Shown: positions 25,778-34,851, numbered from the stretch's first letter. The stretch is 60,363 nt of DNA from an uncultured Silvanigrella sp. (GCA_903932045.1 CAIZES010000216.1:1-60363); one strand, 5' to 3'. The notes: generated by a model from the sequence alone, not told the origin. Made by a program: numbers and translations.

Positions 25778-28700
25778 ATGAACACCAAACGTCGTTTTGT
25801 ACCTCTGCTCGCATATGCCTTGCTAACCTGCGTTGGCTTCGGCTCTTGCTCCCGAAACGCCACAAACACGGGAGCGCCCCTGAACTTAGCTGTCAAATTC
25901 CCCGAGCTGCCAATGCGACTCTACGCCGGCACGTGGCTTGCGCCCTTTCAGGTTAACATTCTGGTGGAGGGGCCAGGCGGATATATCCACAGACAAGCGG
26001 TAACGGCAGACGCTATTCTGGACCTCGTGGTCCCGGCTGGTGCCGTTCGAATTCGAGCCGAGTACCTTGGTGTTGAACTCCCGCTCGACAAAACCGCAGC
26101 AAACATGTGCGACAACGGCCAAAGTTCAAGCTCGGGCAGCGGTGGAACCAGCGGAAGTAGCGGCACAGCCGGAAGTACACCTCAGGGCACCAGCAACACA
26201 AGCGGAAGCAGCAACGATAAAAATGATGTCATGTACTTCGCAAGTAGCGACCAAACCGTAACACCCACAGGCGGAGAGCAGTTCACTGTTTCTTTTAACA
26301 ATCTTCGCCTACTGAAATTCATTAAGTACGGACTGACAATCAAAAAATCCGACGGCACACCAGCCGCTGGAGCAAAGCTTTCGTACACAGATGCTCTGGC
26401 AGGGCTGCCAATAACGGGTCCATGCCCGCCTGATGCCACAAAAGGACCATTCGACATCGCAGACTCTCAAGGACGAGTCGCAAGCGACTTCCCCGACATG
26501 TGGAACGGAACAATTCCCGCAGTCGTTACCTTGGAGGGAACATCGGTTCCCATTAAATTGAATGTTTCTTCCACCGACATTCTTCAAAATTTCTTCACAT
26601 TTAACCTTGGCAGCAAGACACTTGTTGCAGACTCGCCAAACTCAGACTTTGACGGCGACGGCATAAGCAACTCCGCAGAAATTGCAGCAAACACAGATCC
26701 TTTCCACCAACCGTACAGCAGTTGTAGCGGAACCTGCACAGGAACGGGAACAGGAACGGGAACAGGAACGGGAACAGGAACGGGAACGGGTAGCACCACT
26801 GGTGGTGGCACGAGCTCCGGAACCGGAACGGGAACGGGAACGGGAAGCACATCAAATCCACCATTCAAACTAAAAGACTTTTTCCCAAAGGATGGCGTTG
26901 TTAATCTTGAGCCATCCAACAAAATTTCACTCTTCTTTGAACTTCCCATCGACTTCGCAACAGTTCCAGCAAACGTTATAATTTCCAACGGGACAACAAC
27001 ATTAGCATGCGCAGTGGATGCATCAATTCCCCTTCAGCAACGCTCTCAATTCGAATGCTTAAATGCACTCCAACCCAACACTGAATACACAGTCACAGTC
27101 AATCCCGGACTCAAGAGTGCAAGCGGTATGATTGCGGGCTTCAGCACTCAATCGATCCATTTTCTGACAGGAGCTACAGACACAAATCCTCCCACAATTC
27201 TCAATCTCTGGGTACAACCCAATAACTCAGCACGAGCATCCGTGGGTGGACAATTCGATGTTCAATTTTCTAAACCCATGGACAAAGGCAGTTTGAGCAA
27301 CTCGGTAACACTTATAAATACAAGTACAGGTGTGAACACATTACTTCAATGCAACTACAACCCCTACTCAATTGGCGCACAAACCTATCACAACCTTCAC
27401 TGTTTTTCAGTGGATTCATCGGGAAACAGCATTCTTCTTGCGCCTTTTACTCGCTACATACTCAGAGCTGGAGCTGCCCTTGCCGAAAAAGACCGATATG
27501 GTGTGCCCATAATGTCGTCCCAAACCCTCGAATTCACCACCGAAGGCACTCCAGGCGACACAAGTGCGCCCATAGTAGTTTCAAAATTTCCTGCAGCAGG
27601 GGCAACAAGTGCGGACTTCGACACGTGGGTTGCAGCTTTCTTTAACAAAAAAATTGACGCTTCAATGTGGAACGTTGTTGAACTTTACGATGCGTCCAAC
27701 GGCTCTATTTCCATGTCAACATGCGGCAGCGTGGCACAAGGCGTTTTCTGCAAACCCAGCAACAACCTTGTCCCCGGCGCAACATACAGAGCTCACCTTG
27801 CACAAATTCACGACAACAACGGCAACATCCTGGCTCCAATGGATTGGACCTTTACCGTGAGCAGCGCAGCCATCCCAACACCGATACCACTCAAAGCCCA
27901 ACTTATTATTCCAGATCTCGACGGCTACGGAACGGGATCTCTTTCAACACTTTTTGGAATTCGCTATGCAGCGCTCTTCAATAAGTCTCTTGATTGGTCG
28001 AGCATAACCTCCAGCACTCCATCACTTCTCATAACTGGCGCTGGGAGCCCGTATGAAAATTGCAGCGGATGCATGTCACAACCCGAACTCAATGGTTACA
28101 TGATTGTTCGCTCATTCCCAGCAGTGCCGCCGCCGAATTCAAATATTAATATTATACTTGCTTCGTCCATACGCGCACAAGATCAAACAGTATTAGGAAC
28201 AAACTCGGCATCCGCAACACTCGCCATTCCCAGTCTCGCTCCTTTGGCCGTGAGAAAAACCTACCCAGTAGCAGGAGAATCCGTTTCACGCACCAGCACA
28301 ATAAGATCATATTTTAATAAGCCCATCTCAGCCTCACCTTCAATTCTCACGTCAAAATTCACTGTTCAGGATGTTACAACCGGAACAGCAATTCCAGTTC
28401 CTTGTATGCTCAAAATTAGCCCCAACGATCCCTACGTTGAGTGCAACGTGAATGGGGGCCTCACAAATGGCAAACATTATCACGTCACAATTACTGGGGC
28501 GCAATCAGATGGAGGCTTCAACGAACCCATTTCCTACTCGTGGGACTTCCAAACTTGGGCCACAGAATTCCCTGCGTCAGTAGCCTATGTTTCACCCTTT
28601 CCGGGGAGCACACTGCCCTCGGTACCGAGCTCATCAATATCGGGAAATATTGGATTTTCAGAACCAATCACTTCGCTGTCAAATTTCCAAATTTGCGATA

Positions 28701-28891
28701 TGGCCGCGCCTCCTTCTTGCGGTGCCTGCACTCTTGCATCAAATCTATCCATGGATCCCATGAACAAATATTCAGCTCCGTTTACCTGCAGCAGCACATT
28801 TCAATCAGGTACCACTTACAGAGTGAGCATCTCTGGCACCACTCCTGCGCTTTTCGACAACTCGTATTCATGGTTCATAAAAACACCGTAA
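25778..28891 (+). CDS. Large lipoprotein with repeated Ig-like (SbsA/Big_5-type) domains
   Basis: A 1037-aa surface or periplasmic lipoprotein. The signal peptide ends in the lipobox GFGSC (Cys at about residue 27). The N-terminal domain (about 30-275) is interrupted by a Gly/Ser-rich linker, SSSSGSGGTSGSSGTAGS. A calcium-binding-like DFDGDGISNSAE loop follows (about 290), then a Thr-Gly repeat linker (about 322-358). Then at least four Ig-like modules follow, each beginning with a pattern like FPKDGVVNLEPSNKISLFF, FPAAGATSADFDTWVAAFF, YPVAGESVSRTSTIRSYFN or SPFPGSTLPSVPSSSI, typical of the SbsA/Big_5 group. Cysteine pairs recur in the modules. A structural or adhesive role is likely; no enzyme motif is seen. 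Confidence 0.8.
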   Translation: MNTKRRFVPLLAYALLTCVGFGSCSRNATNTGAPLNLAVKFPELPMRLYAGTWLAPFQVNILVEGPGGYIHRQAVTADAILDLVVPAGAVRIRAEYLGVELPLDKTAANMCDNGQSSSSGSGGTSGSSGTAGSTPQGTSNTSGSSNDKNDVMYFASSDQTVTPTGGEQFTVSFNNLRLLKFIKYGLTIKKSDGTPAAGAKLSYTDALAGLPITGPCPPDATKGPFDIADSQGRVASDFPDMWNGTIPAVVTLEGTSVPIKLNVSSTDILQNFFTFNLGSKTLVADSPNSDFDGDGISNSAEIAANTDPFHQPYSSCSGTCTGTGTGTGTGTGTGTGTGSTTGGGTSSGTGTGTGTGSTSNPPFKLKDFFPKDGVVNLEPSNKISLFFELPIDFATVPANVIISNGTTTLACAVDASIPLQQRSQFECLNALQPNTEYTVTVNPGLKSASGMIAGFSTQSIHFLTGATDTNPPTILNLWVQPNNSARASVGGQFDVQFSKPMDKGSLSNSVTLINTSTGVNTLLQCNYNPYSIGAQTYHNLHCFSVDSSGNSILLAPFTRYILRAGAALAEKDRYGVPIMSSQTLEFTTEGTPGDTSAPIVVSKFPAAGATSADFDTWVAAFFNKKIDASMWNVVELYDASNGSISMSTCGSVAQGVFCKPSNNLVPGATYRAHLAQIHDNNGNILAPMDWTFTVSSAAIPTPIPLKAQLIIPDLDGYGTGSLSTLFGIRYAALFNKSLDWSSITSSTPSLLITGAGSPYENCSGCMSQPELNGYMIVRSFPAVPPPNSNINIILASSIRAQDQTVLGTNSASATLAIPSLAPLAVRKTYPVAGESVSRTSTIRSYFNKPISASPSILTSKFTVQDVTTGTAIPVPCMLKISPNDPYVECNVNGGLTNGKHYHVTITGAQSDGGFNEPISYSWDFQTWATEFPASVAYVSPFPGSTLPSVPSSSISGNIGFSEPITSLSNFQICDMAAPPSCGACTLASNLSMDPMNKYSAPFTCSSTFQSGTTYRVSISGTTPALFDNSYSWFIKTP
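26740..26845 (+). repeat. Tandem (aggaacgggaac)-type repeat coding for a Thr-Gly linker
   Basis: Two blocks (about 26740-26790 and 26818-26845) of 6- and 12-bp units such as ggaacgggaaca encode alternating Thr-Gly. They flank a short non-repeat stretch (STTGGGTSS). All units are multiples of three, so length variation would keep frame. Confidence 0.85.
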
Positions 28892-28981
28892 ATACTTTTT
28901 CCCACACTTGAGGTCTGTGGGCAGCTCCATTACTGTATCCCGGTTCCTGTGCAACAAAGAATTTGGGGGACGTTTTTTCTC

Positions 28982-30103
28982 ATGCGAATTGGATTTGATG
29001 CCAAGAGACTTTTTCATAACTTTACCGGACTCGGAAACTACAGCCGCACACTGGTGTCAAACCTCGCGCGCCTTTACCCAGATAACGAATATTTGCTATT
29101 CACTCCATCCACACGAAACACGCATCGAACTGCCGAATTTTTGTCTCACCCACGCATGCAAATTATTACACCCCAAAGGCCAAATCCACTTTGGCGTGTG
29201 TGGACCATGAAAAATGATGCAGAAAAAGCAAAACTGGATGTTTTTCACGGACTCAGTCACGAAATTCCCTATCGCTTTCAAAAGAAGAAAATCCCGTCTG
29301 TTGTAACCATTCACGATCTCATTTTCAAGGTTTTTCCCCAACAGTATTCATGGACAGATCGCAATATATATAATCTCAAGTTCGAATATGCCTGCAAAAA
29401 CAGCAGCAAAATTATAGCCATTAGCGAAAACACAAAAAAAGATATTGTTCAGTTCTACAAAATTTCCGAACAGAAAATTGCTATGATTCCTCAAACCTGC
29501 GATCGGTCGTTCTATCAACTCGTTTCGCGCAAACAAAAAAATATTGTCCGCGACAAATACAATCTTCCCTCACAATATTTGCTTAATGTAGGTAGTATTA
29601 TCGAACGAAAGCGCCTTCTGTCAATTGTTCAGGCCCTCGCTAGTTTTTCCAAGGAAAATCGTCCGCCTCTTGTGGTGATTGGAAAAGGGCGCGAATACAA
29701 GCGTTGCGTTCTTGAATTTATCAAGCAGCACGGTTTAGAAAACGACGTCATTTTCATTCCTCATTTAGCTTTTGCAGACTTCCCTGCAGTCTACCAAAAT
29801 GCTTTGGCAATGGTGTATCCGTCCATTTCCGAGGGCTTTGGCCTCCCTATTATCGAAGCTCTCTTTAGTCACATCCCCGTTGTTACGTCCAATCGTTCCT
29901 GTTTGCCCGAAGCAGCAGGGCCATCGTCACTGCTTATCGATCCCGACAACATCGAAGAAGTTGCTCACGCACTCTCGCGAGTCACAAACGACTCGCAACT
30001 CCGCGAGCGCATGATCACAGATGGCGTTCAATACGTTCAGCGATTTCACGAAAATAGAGTCACTGCCCAAACAATAAATCTTTACAGTTCCCTCATTCGT
30101 TGA
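28982..30103 (+). CDS. GT4-family glycosyltransferase
   Basis: A 373-aa GT-B fold, retaining glycosyltransferase. The N-terminal domain begins MRIGFDAKRLFHNFTGLGN, with the glycine-rich loop GLGNYSRTL that contacts the nucleotide sugar. The C-terminal donor-binding domain has YLLNVGSIIERKRL and the EX7E-like SEGFGLPIIEAL. It lacks a signal peptide or membrane helix, so it is probably a cytosolic or peripheral enzyme acting in LPS, capsule or glycogen-like polymer synthesis. ATG 28982 is chosen because MRIGFDAKRL is the usual start; an in-frame TTG/ATG lies 11 codons upstream. Donor and acceptor are unknown. Confidence 0.87.
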   Translation: MRIGFDAKRLFHNFTGLGNYSRTLVSNLARLYPDNEYLLFTPSTRNTHRTAEFLSHPRMQIITPQRPNPLWRVWTMKNDAEKAKLDVFHGLSHEIPYRFQKKKIPSVVTIHDLIFKVFPQQYSWTDRNIYNLKFEYACKNSSKIIAISENTKKDIVQFYKISEQKIAMIPQTCDRSFYQLVSRKQKNIVRDKYNLPSQYLLNVGSIIERKRLLSIVQALASFSKENRPPLVVIGKGREYKRCVLEFIKQHGLENDVIFIPHLAFADFPAVYQNALAMVYPSISEGFGLPIIEALFSHIPVVTSNRSCLPEAAGPSSLLIDPDNIEEVAHALSRVTNDSQLRERMITDGVQYVQRFHENRVTAQTINLYSSLIR

Positions 30104-30289
30104 ATTTCTCAATTCAGAAACTCTAGAAACATTTCCTAGAATCCGTAGCCACTAGTGTCTACAACATCAGCTACACACTAGGGCAAAGTTTATTTCTGAT
30201 GCAAAGCGGAGAAATTCAATATCCATGCCATTATTTTGACTCGCAAAACAAATCTATCCACATTTTTGTGAATTACGCCTAGAACCAAC
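30104..30289. other. Convergent intergenic region with a 7-bp stem-loop
   Basis: CTAGTGT (30152-30158) and ACACTAG (30175-30181) form a perfect 7-bp stem with a 16-nt loop between the ends of two convergent genes. There is no T-run on either side, so it is only a weak bidirectional terminator candidate. Nothing else is recognised. Confidence 0.3.
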
Positions 30290-31657
30290 TTAGAAAGAAC
30301 AAGGAGACGAAGAAGATTTCGTCAGAAAGAGAGCATCTCGAGGTCCAATTGACAATCCAGCCCGACTGAGCGAGCCCCAAGCAGTCACCTTGCGCACACC
30401 GCCTTCCATTCCAACTTCAACTTGGAAGTTATTGCGATTCTCTCGGTAGCAGCCCACATCCAGACCCGGCATGCGAACCTCGGGTTCATCTACCCACTGA
30501 GCGCCCTTGTTGATAACGACAATGCCATGGGAGCCTCTTTCAATCATCAACAGGTTGGGGTTCTCGAGATTAGGAGCATATTCAGAAGCAGCACGCATGA
30601 ATTCCGATTGCCCCACCATGGCTTCATGAAAACGAACACCAGCACTCACCAGAGGATTAAACACATCGTTTCTGAAAATAATGGGAAAGCCTTCGCCTCT
30701 GCCTAAAATATAAGCATGGGCCAGGGTCATGTCACTCCACCGACCATCTCGCGACCGAGAATCGAGGGCCATTCCACCCAAATCCCAGGGATGCTCATGG
30801 ATGTCATGGTTATTGACAAACGTTACCGACGAAGGGCCGGGCAATGCCTTGTTTTCAGCTGCTGGCCATTTCAAAATCCGCAAATCACCGCCGTAGGAAA
30901 AAGCATCCAAGATACGTGCAAGCAACGGATAATCGGTGACACTCATATAGGGAGTATAAACCCAAGCCTCGTTGATTCTGTTATAGTGAACCAGAACCTC
31001 ACCATAGATAAATTTCTTTTGATCCTTAGCAAAATCAGCCATCTCACGAAAGAAATCGGGTTCAATATGCCCTGCGGCATCAAAACGAAAACCATCGGCG
31101 CCAAGTGAAATGAGATATGTAAGATACTGCTTTGCAACATTACGCACTCGAGGTGATTCGGTGCGCAAGTCGGGCAAGTCGTTGCCAAGCCAACCACGAA
31201 GAATATCTTCGGCCGCATTCCGGTGGTATTTGCAATCGCCATGAAAATCTTGTGGAGAAAATTGTGGATAAGCAAGGGTGCAAGGGATGTCGCCCACATT
31301 TGCCATATGGTTGAAAACCACATCAACAATAACAGATATTCCTGATCGATGTGCTGTTGTGGTAAGGCTTTTGAGATCAGTTGCATCACCCAACGGACTT
31401 TCGATGACCGAAAAATCGATGGGCTGATAGCGAGCCCACCAATCAGGCGCGGGGTTGCTTTTCTGCGGCGGGGAAATTTGGATATGAGTCACGCCAACTG
31501 CAGCGAGATCGGGAACAATCTTCTCAATTTCCGAAAATCGCATATTGTGCTCTTGAACGATAACACCTGCAGAGCAACTGTTCGCCCAAAAAGAAACAGC
31601 CATTGTCAGAACCTGGACAATGTAGCGCAGCGCACTCACGAACTTCGCGAAACGCAT
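30290..31657 (-). CDS. Secreted GH13 alpha-amylase family glycoside hydrolase
   Basis: A 455-aa (beta/alpha)8 enzyme with an N-terminal signal peptide (MRFAKF, hydrophobic core, cleavage near SCSAG). The four GH13 regions are present: DVVFNHM (I), GFRFDAAGH with the nucleophile Asp (II), GEVLVH with the acid/base Glu (III) and FVNNHD (IV). The short length and ending suggest catalytic domains A to C without a starch-binding module. It probably cleaves alpha-1,4-glucans outside the cytoplasm. The start at 31657 is set by the signal peptide; the only SD-like sequence before it is an uninterrupted run of ten G ending four bases upstream. Upstream palindromes suggest regulated expression. Confidence 0.88.
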   Translation of the reverse strand: MRFAKFVSALRYIVQVLTMAVSFWANSCSAGVIVQEHNMRFSEIEKIVPDLAAVGVTHIQISPPQKSNPAPDWWARYQPIDFSVIESPLGDATDLKSLTTTAHRSGISVIVDVVFNHMANVGDIPCTLAYPQFSPQDFHGDCKYHRNAAEDILRGWLGNDLPDLRTESPRVRNVAKQYLTYLISLGADGFRFDAAGHIEPDFFREMADFAKDQKKFIYGEVLVHYNRINEAWVYTPYMSVTDYPLLARILDAFSYGGDLRILKWPAAENKALPGPSSVTFVNNHDIHEHPWDLGGMALDSRSRDGRWSDMTLAHAYILGRGEGFPIIFRNDVFNPLVSAGVRFHEAMVGQSEFMRAASEYAPNLENPNLLMIERGSHGIVVINKGAQWVDEPEVRMPGLDVGCYRENRNNFQVEVGMEGGVRKVTAWGSLSRAGLSIGPRDALFLTKSSSSPCSF

Positions 31658-31661
31658 GTTT

Positions 31662-31671
31662 CCCCCCCCCC
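31662..31671 (-). repeat. Ten-G run serving as the ribosome-binding region of the amylase gene
   Basis: Ten C on the plus strand read as G10 on the mRNA, followed by AAAC and the ATG. No other purine-rich SD-like sequence is present. A change in run length would alter SD strength and spacing without touching the protein. Confidence 0.85.
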
Positions 31672-31712
31672 TAGGCATTACCTGGGCACACAATGTTGAA
31701 CGATCCGATAGA

Positions 31713-31730
31713 AGCATCGAAATGGATGCT
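31713..31730. promoter_or_regulatory. Inverted repeat upstream of the amylase gene
   Basis: AGCATC-GAAATG-GATGCT, a perfect 6-bp inverted repeat, lies 56-73 bp before the amylase start. It could be an operator or a 5' leader hairpin. Function inferred from position only. Confidence 0.3.
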
Positions 31731-31797
31731 CGTCCAGTTTTTTGTCATTTCAATGCCCTCAACTTTACTCGAATTTCTTCAATTATCTGTTATTACG

Positions 31798-31813
31798 CCA
31801 GTTATCAAACTGG
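31798..31813. promoter_or_regulatory. Perfect 16-bp palindrome, operator candidate
   Basis: CCAGTT-ATCA-AACTGG lies in the divergent region about 140 bp from the amylase start and 180 bp from yciB. The size and symmetry suit a dimeric repressor such as a LacI-type sugar regulator, but the 4-bp centre would equally allow a small hairpin. No regulator gene is adjacent. Confidence 0.35.
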
Positions 31814-31993
31814 TAATTTAGCGTATGCACAAATTCAGAACAAAATTTCTCCATTTGTCCATTGTACATTTGACAAGGTCGTTTCTGCTTCCCATTTTCT
31901 TCGAAGCCTAGCCTCAGTCACCGAATCCCCCCATGTGACCTCTTCGCTCCTTTGTCGTATGCTGCCCCTCGAACACTTAGCCAGGAGACGTGC

Positions 31994-32590
31994 ATGAAGT
32001 TCCTCTTTGATTTTTTCCCTGTGATACTCTTTTTTGCAGCTTTCAAAATATTTGGCATTTACGTAGCAACTGCGTTTATGATGGCAGCATCAATTCTTCA
32101 AATTTCAATCAATTGGTGGAAGCATCGCCGTATTGAAACAGCTCACGTGCTCACACTTGTTGCTGTTTTGGTTCTAGGAACAGCAACATTGGTCCTGCAC
32201 GACGAACGCTTTATTAAGCTAAAACCAACGCTAGCATACGGACTCACTGCAATTGTTTTTGCTGGAAGCCATTTTGTTGCCGGTAAAAAACCGCTCATCC
32301 AAAAACTCCTTGGAGATCAGCTCATACTGCCTAGCAAAATTTGGACTCTGCTGAACATTGCATGGATTGCTTTTTTTGTTGTCTGCGGAGTTCTCAACCT
32401 TGTTATTGCCCACTATTTTTCGCTTGATGCATGGGTTAATTTCAAGCTTTTTGGATTTTTGGGGATCACACTCGTTTTTGCCATGGCACAAGGTCTTGTG
32501 ATTAACAAATATGCTCAGAAACCATTGGAAAAATCCGAAGAAAAACCCGAAGAAAAATCCATAGAAACTCACGGGAGCATCCAGTCATGA
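31994..32590 (+). CDS. yciB: Inner-membrane-spanning protein YciB / intracellular septation protein A family
   Basis: The 198-aa protein matches the YciB (IspA/IspZ septation protein A) family. It starts MKFLFDFFPVILFFAAF, then GIYVATAFMMAASILQI, LVLGTATLVLHDERFIKLKPT, an IWTLLNIAWIAFFVVCG segment and a WVNFKLFGFLGIT segment. It has five or six membrane helices. YciB has been linked to cell-envelope synthesis and septation, but its activity is unknown. The C-terminal tail is a Glu/Lys-rich repeat (about 178-192). The start at 31994 has AGGAG upstream. It overlaps the LRR gene by 4 bp. Confidence 0.9.
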   Translation: MKFLFDFFPVILFFAAFKIFGIYVATAFMMAASILQISINWWKHRRIETAHVLTLVAVLVLGTATLVLHDERFIKLKPTLAYGLTAIVFAGSHFVAGKKPLIQKLLGDQLILPSKIWTLLNIAWIAFFVVCGVLNLVIAHYFSLDAWVNFKLFGFLGITLVFAMAQGLVINKYAQKPLEKSEEKPEEKSIETHGSIQS

Positions 32591-33405
32591 TCAGGCTTTC
32601 GGATTGGGCTCTAAACACATGCAAAACACCCGCTCAAGAAAAAACCTTGAACCGTTTGCTACGCATAGCCAAAACCAAAGAAGCTTTCGCCGCACAAACT
32701 TTCTTTGAGCAAATTCCAGAACTCGACTTAAGTGCCGACCTCTGGATGTCTGCTTCAGCTTCCATGGACATGGGCGTGGTAGCCTCGCTAACATCACTCA
32801 AAAGACTCAAATTAGACGCACAGCCTATGGAAAACTTTAGTCTCATTGAAAGCCTGAAAAAGCTCGAACATCTTTCGTTAAAACAATGCAAACTTGATTC
32901 GTTCGCATTTCTTTCCCAATTTCCGCAACTCACACATCTCAATTTGGACGACTGCGGATTTACCGATTTCGCTGTACTTGAAACTCTCACTCAATTGAAA
33001 TCAATCAGCATCAGCAAAAACAATATTCGTTCCCTTGCTCCTTTAAATTCTCACACAGCACTCGAAGAAATTTTTGCCAGTGACAACAACATCACAGACA
33101 TCGCAGTTTGTGCAACATTTTCCGAACTACGCAAACTGATGGTTTCCAACAACATGGTGGAAGATCTTTCGCCACTTTCCAAAACAAAAAAACTTCGTTG
33201 CCTTGATGTGAGTCGCAATAAAATAGACGACCTCATCGCCATAAAGGACCTCCGCGATTTATCCGATCTGAACGTGCGCGACAATCGCATTCGCGATCTC
33301 AAACCTCTTCGCGACATGTGGGGACTTACCACTTTAACCATTGGCGGAAATCCCATTCACGAAGAAGATTTGGAAGACATCAGTCGCCGAGTACGGATTC
33401 AGTAA
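32587..33405 (+). CDS. Leucine-rich repeat protein (SDS22/internalin-like repeats)
   Basis: A 272-aa protein with about eight LRRs of 21-22 residues from about residue 70 to the end, such as LEHLSLKQCKLDSFAFLSQF, LTHLNLDDCGFTDFAVLETL and LSDLNVRDNRIRDLKPLRDM. The spacing is that of the bacterial SDS22-like class seen in internalins. Unlike internalins it has no signal peptide or surface anchor, so it is probably cytosolic and mediates protein binding. The first ~65 residues are helical and act as an N-cap or separate domain. It sits between yciB and mnmE, overlapping yciB by 4 bp and ending 3 bp before mnmE. Confidence 0.85.
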   Translation: MIRLSDWALNTCKTPAQEKTLNRLLRIAKTKEAFAAQTFFEQIPELDLSADLWMSASASMDMGVVASLTSLKRLKLDAQPMENFSLIESLKKLEHLSLKQCKLDSFAFLSQFPQLTHLNLDDCGFTDFAVLETLTQLKSISISKNNIRSLAPLNSHTALEEIFASDNNITDIAVCATFSELRKLMVSNNMVEDLSPLSKTKKLRCLDVSRNKIDDLIAIKDLRDLSDLNVRDNRIRDLKPLRDMWGLTTLTIGGNPIHEEDLEDISRRVRIQ

Positions 33406-33408
33406 AAT

Positions 33409-34851
33409 ATGAGAAACATAAGTCACGTCCCCATATTTGCAGTTTCAACCACAACCACTCGCGCCGCAATTCATGTTCAAAGAATTTCGGGCAACGGCAT
33501 TTTCTCCGCGCTTGTACCGCACCTCAAAAAACCAAAAACTGAGGAACCTCTTTCAACAAAACGTTGGCCTCCCGCAAACGCACAACCGGTTCTTATGCGA
33601 TCTCTCATTTGTGACAAGAATCACGATATCATCGACGAAGTCATGATTTCCGGATTTTGCGGACCCCACAGTTTTACGGGCGAAGACGTCATCGAAATTG
33701 CGTCCCACGGAAATCCACTCATTCTTGCAAAAATTCAAACTCTCCTTCGAAGTCTTGGATTTCGCGACGCCCTTGCTGGAGAATTCACCGAACGAGCATT
33801 TCGAAACGGAAAAATGGATCTCACGCAGGCCGAAGCTTTGCACGAAATTATTACAGCTCGTAGCGATCTCGCCATCCGGTTGGCACACAAAGCTGCATCC
33901 GGACAAATAGCTGATGCTGCAGGTGCACTCCGCAAACAACTCATTGAATGCCTCGCATATTTAGAAGCACACATTGATTTTGCCGAAGACGAAGTTGGAA
34001 CATTCGATTCACATCATGTTGTTCCCGCACTGCAAAAAATAGCGCTACAACTGGAGTCTTTGGCTCAGACTTTTGATGCAGCAACCCGCGCTCGCGATGG
34101 CTTGCGGGTTTGTTTTGCCGGAAAACCCAATGCCGGAAAATCGAGTTTATTTAACGCTATTTTGAAGAAAGAAAGAGCTATCGTAACCGATATTCCCGGA
34201 ACAACTCGCGACATTCTGGAAGAACACTTTTTGTTTCGTAACCGAGACTTCGTTCTTTTAGATACTGCTGGTTTGCGTGAATCAAACGACGTCGTTGAAC
34301 GAATTGGCGTAGAACGTTCGAACCAACAAATAAAAGGTGCCGATTTGGTTTGTTTGTTAGTGGATGCTTCTATCCCAAAATCCGGTCACGAAGCCAAAAA
34401 AAACATGCGGGAAGCTCTCCAAGAAATTCATTCAACACGAGGGCAGCACAACATTTTGGTTGTTGCATCAAAGACAGACATTGCGGATGGCAACATTGTT
34501 GAGGCAATGTGCGAGCAAGCAAAAACACAAGGCTCCCTGAAGGCTATTGCCGCATCTCAGGCTTCTCTAGACAATGTCTTGAACGAATTCTGCAACATCT
34601 ACGATTTACTTTCTCACACGGCGGAGCTAGAGCATTCAACGGTGCTTATATCGGCTCGTCAGCGCGATTGCGCACGCACGGCCGCGCATCATTTGCGCGA
34701 AGCTATTGCTGCAGCAAATGCCGGAAGTTTTCCCGAATCCATTGCATCATTGCTCATGAGCGGAAAAAACGGAATTGAAGAAATTGTTGGTGTCATTGCT
34801 CCAAACGACGTTCTCGAAACTCTGTTTTCACACTTCTGTATTGGAAAGTAG
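33409..34851 (+). CDS. mnmE: tRNA uridine-5-carboxymethylaminomethyl modification GTPase MnmE
   Basis: MnmE with MnmG modifies U34 of several tRNAs. The 480-aa protein has the folate-binding N-terminal domain (about 1-130, including FTGEDVIEIASHGNP and AGEFTERAFRNGKMDLTQAEAL). The helical domain contains an inserted G domain, with GKPNAGKSSLFNAI (P-loop, about 240), PGTTRDILEE (G2), DTAGLRE (G3) and a degenerate ASKTDIA (G4). The C-terminus is CIGK, retaining the catalytic cysteine of the CxGK motif. The N-terminal start differs slightly from the usual DTIAAIAT pattern (HVPIFAVSTTTTRAAIHVQRISG), but no better start is visible. Confidence 0.95.
   Translation: MRNISHVPIFAVSTTTTRAAIHVQRISGNGIFSALVPHLKKPKTEEPLSTKRWPPANAQPVLMRSLICDKNHDIIDEVMISGFCGPHSFTGEDVIEIASHGNPLILAKIQTLLRSLGFRDALAGEFTERAFRNGKMDLTQAEALHEIITARSDLAIRLAHKAASGQIADAAGALRKQLIECLAYLEAHIDFAEDEVGTFDSHHVVPALQKIALQLESLAQTFDAATRARDGLRVCFAGKPNAGKSSLFNAILKKERAIVTDIPGTTRDILEEHFLFRNRDFVLLDTAGLRESNDVVERIGVERSNQQIKGADLVCLLVDASIPKSGHEAKKNMREALQEIHSTRGQHNILVVASKTDIADGNIVEAMCEQAKTQGSLKAIAASQASLDNVLNEFCNIYDLLSHTAELEHSTVLISARQRDCARTAAHHLREAIAAANAGSFPESIASLLMSGKNGIEEIVGVIAPNDVLETLFSHFCIGK

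Larger units (their letters stand above)
31658..31993. other. Divergent intergenic region between the amylase gene and yciB
   Basis: No gene is seen in these 336 bp. The stretch contains the G10 run, a 6-bp stem-loop at 31713-31730, a 16-bp palindrome at 31798-31813 and a spaced inverted repeat TTGTC-N12-GACAA at 31855-31876. The yciB ribosome-binding site (CCAGGAG) is at the right end. TTGACA at 31870-31875 resembles a plus-strand -35, but no good -10 follows it. Confidence 0.5.

Noticed and set aside
26740-26845. The Thr-Gly repeat in the Ig-like lipoprotein as evidence of a circadian or PER-like protein
   Set aside because: Thr-Gly runs are simple flexible linkers here, coded by short tandem repeats between Ig-like modules.
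30145-30181. Possible RNA pseudoknot (GTAGC/GCTAC interleaved with CTAGTGT/ACACTAG) between convergent genes
   Set aside because: The 3' arms abut and the first two 5' arms are only two bases apart, so both stems cannot form together. Only the 7-bp stem-loop is plausible.
31870-31898. Consensus-like TTGACA as the yciB promoter
   Set aside because: The sequence 17 bp downstream (CATTTT) is a poor -10, so the promoter is not supported.
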